Source: Bacilli bacterium (GTDB taxonomy: Bacteria > Bacillota_I > Bacilli_A > RF39 > UBA660). From it: DNA of 36,514 nucleotides. Positions 36,374 to 36,514 of this stretch are shown here, one piece after another (the first letter of the stretch is position 1; every line of letters begins with the position of its first letter). The stretch spans positions 1-36,514 of the forward strand of contig JAQVNR010000003.1 of the NCBI GenBank assembly GCA_028703035.1. Direction: 5' to 3'. Under the pieces are notes generated by a model, which made no database searches, was not told the origin of the DNA, and saw nothing but the letters and a program-made list of their open reading frames with translations. Position numbers and translations under genes: made by a program.

Positions 36374-36514
36374 TATAATCAATATAAAGAGAGACCAACT
36401 ATAATGTGTCAAGATAAAATTGAAAAAAAATTCAAACACAAATTAGGCACACAAAAAGCTGAGAAGTGGTCTTTAAAAATTTTTCTCAGTAAAATAAAGT
36501 TCTTCGCCTTGCAG
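36374..36514 (+). other. Promoter and structured leader or partial ORF at the window edge
   Basis: TATAAT at 36374-36379 starts a plus-strand unit that leaves the window. AGACCA (36392-36397) could pair with TGGTCT (36467-36472), or CTGAGAA (36459-36465) with TTCTCAG (36483-36489), two competing stems. An open frame from ATG 36404 (MCQDKIEKKFKHKL...) runs off the end without a good ribosome binding site. It could be a leader RNA or an unknown partial gene. Confidence 0.35.

Overview
The window is very AT-rich, uses the standard code (TGG for Trp, TGA as stop), carries AGGAGG-type ribosome binding sites, and has Gram-positive hallmarks: pcrA-ligA, EcfA-like genes next to truA, and tagO/tagA/tagG/tagH-type teichoic-acid or cell-wall polysaccharide genes. 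This points to an AT-rich member of the Firmicutes (Bacilli, probably one of the reduced, Erysipelotrichia- or RF39-like gut lineages). The taxon is inferred from gene content and cannot be fixed from the sequence alone.

Layout. (1) 1-4.1 kb is decayed accessory DNA: a DHHA1 fragment of an NrnA-type phosphoesterase, an XRE regulator with a metal-site-less ImmA/IrrE domain, a lipoprotein whose signal peptide is cut short, and a DUF4143-type AAA ATPase with a stop at codon 3. (2) 4.1-8.8 kb is a housekeeping pcrA-ligA pair with a wrecked Fic gene between them; ligA appears to start at ATA. (3) 8.8-14.9 kb has a candidate small RNA, two unknown genes plus a small ORF, a membrane operon (PBP-PBP-TM-degenerate GGDEF protein plus a YihY/BrkB protein) and a zinc-rich pRiA4b ORF-3-like protein. 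(4) 14.9-17.5 kb has a small thioredoxin-like membrane protein followed by a minus-strand ATPase + TOPRIM defence-like pair. The TOPRIM gene is broken, and the pair is bracketed by an exact 22-bp direct repeat. (5) 17.5-23.8 kb has ctpA, a three-gene Panacea / HipA-like kinase / HipA-N-subdomain cassette behind a 13-bp inverted-repeat operator, mscL, two strongly degenerate EcfA-like proteins, truA and cysE. (6) 23.9-34.0 kb is a surface-glycan locus: tagO, tagA, a tagGH-type exporter, a complete GDP-D-glycero-D-manno-heptose pathway (gmhA, hddA, an hddC-gmhB fusion, plus an SDR), a DUF6056 polytopic protein and an acyltransferase. (7) 34.1-36.3 kb, minus strand, has a radical SAM protein and an overlapping NodB-like deacetylase.

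How the genes work together. The glycan genes form a plausible pathway: TagO loads a sugar-1-phosphate on undecaprenyl phosphate, TagA extends it, the heptose enzymes supply GDP-heptose, the DUF6056 and acyltransferase proteins decorate the polymer, and the TagGH-type ABC transporter exports it. The most system-like accessory element is the Panacea-kinase-HipS-like cassette (18.79-20.69 kb), which looks like a three-part toxin-antitoxin unit with the HipS-like gene last. Several other accessory genes in the first 17 kb are dead or dying, which suggests active turnover of defence and toxin modules.
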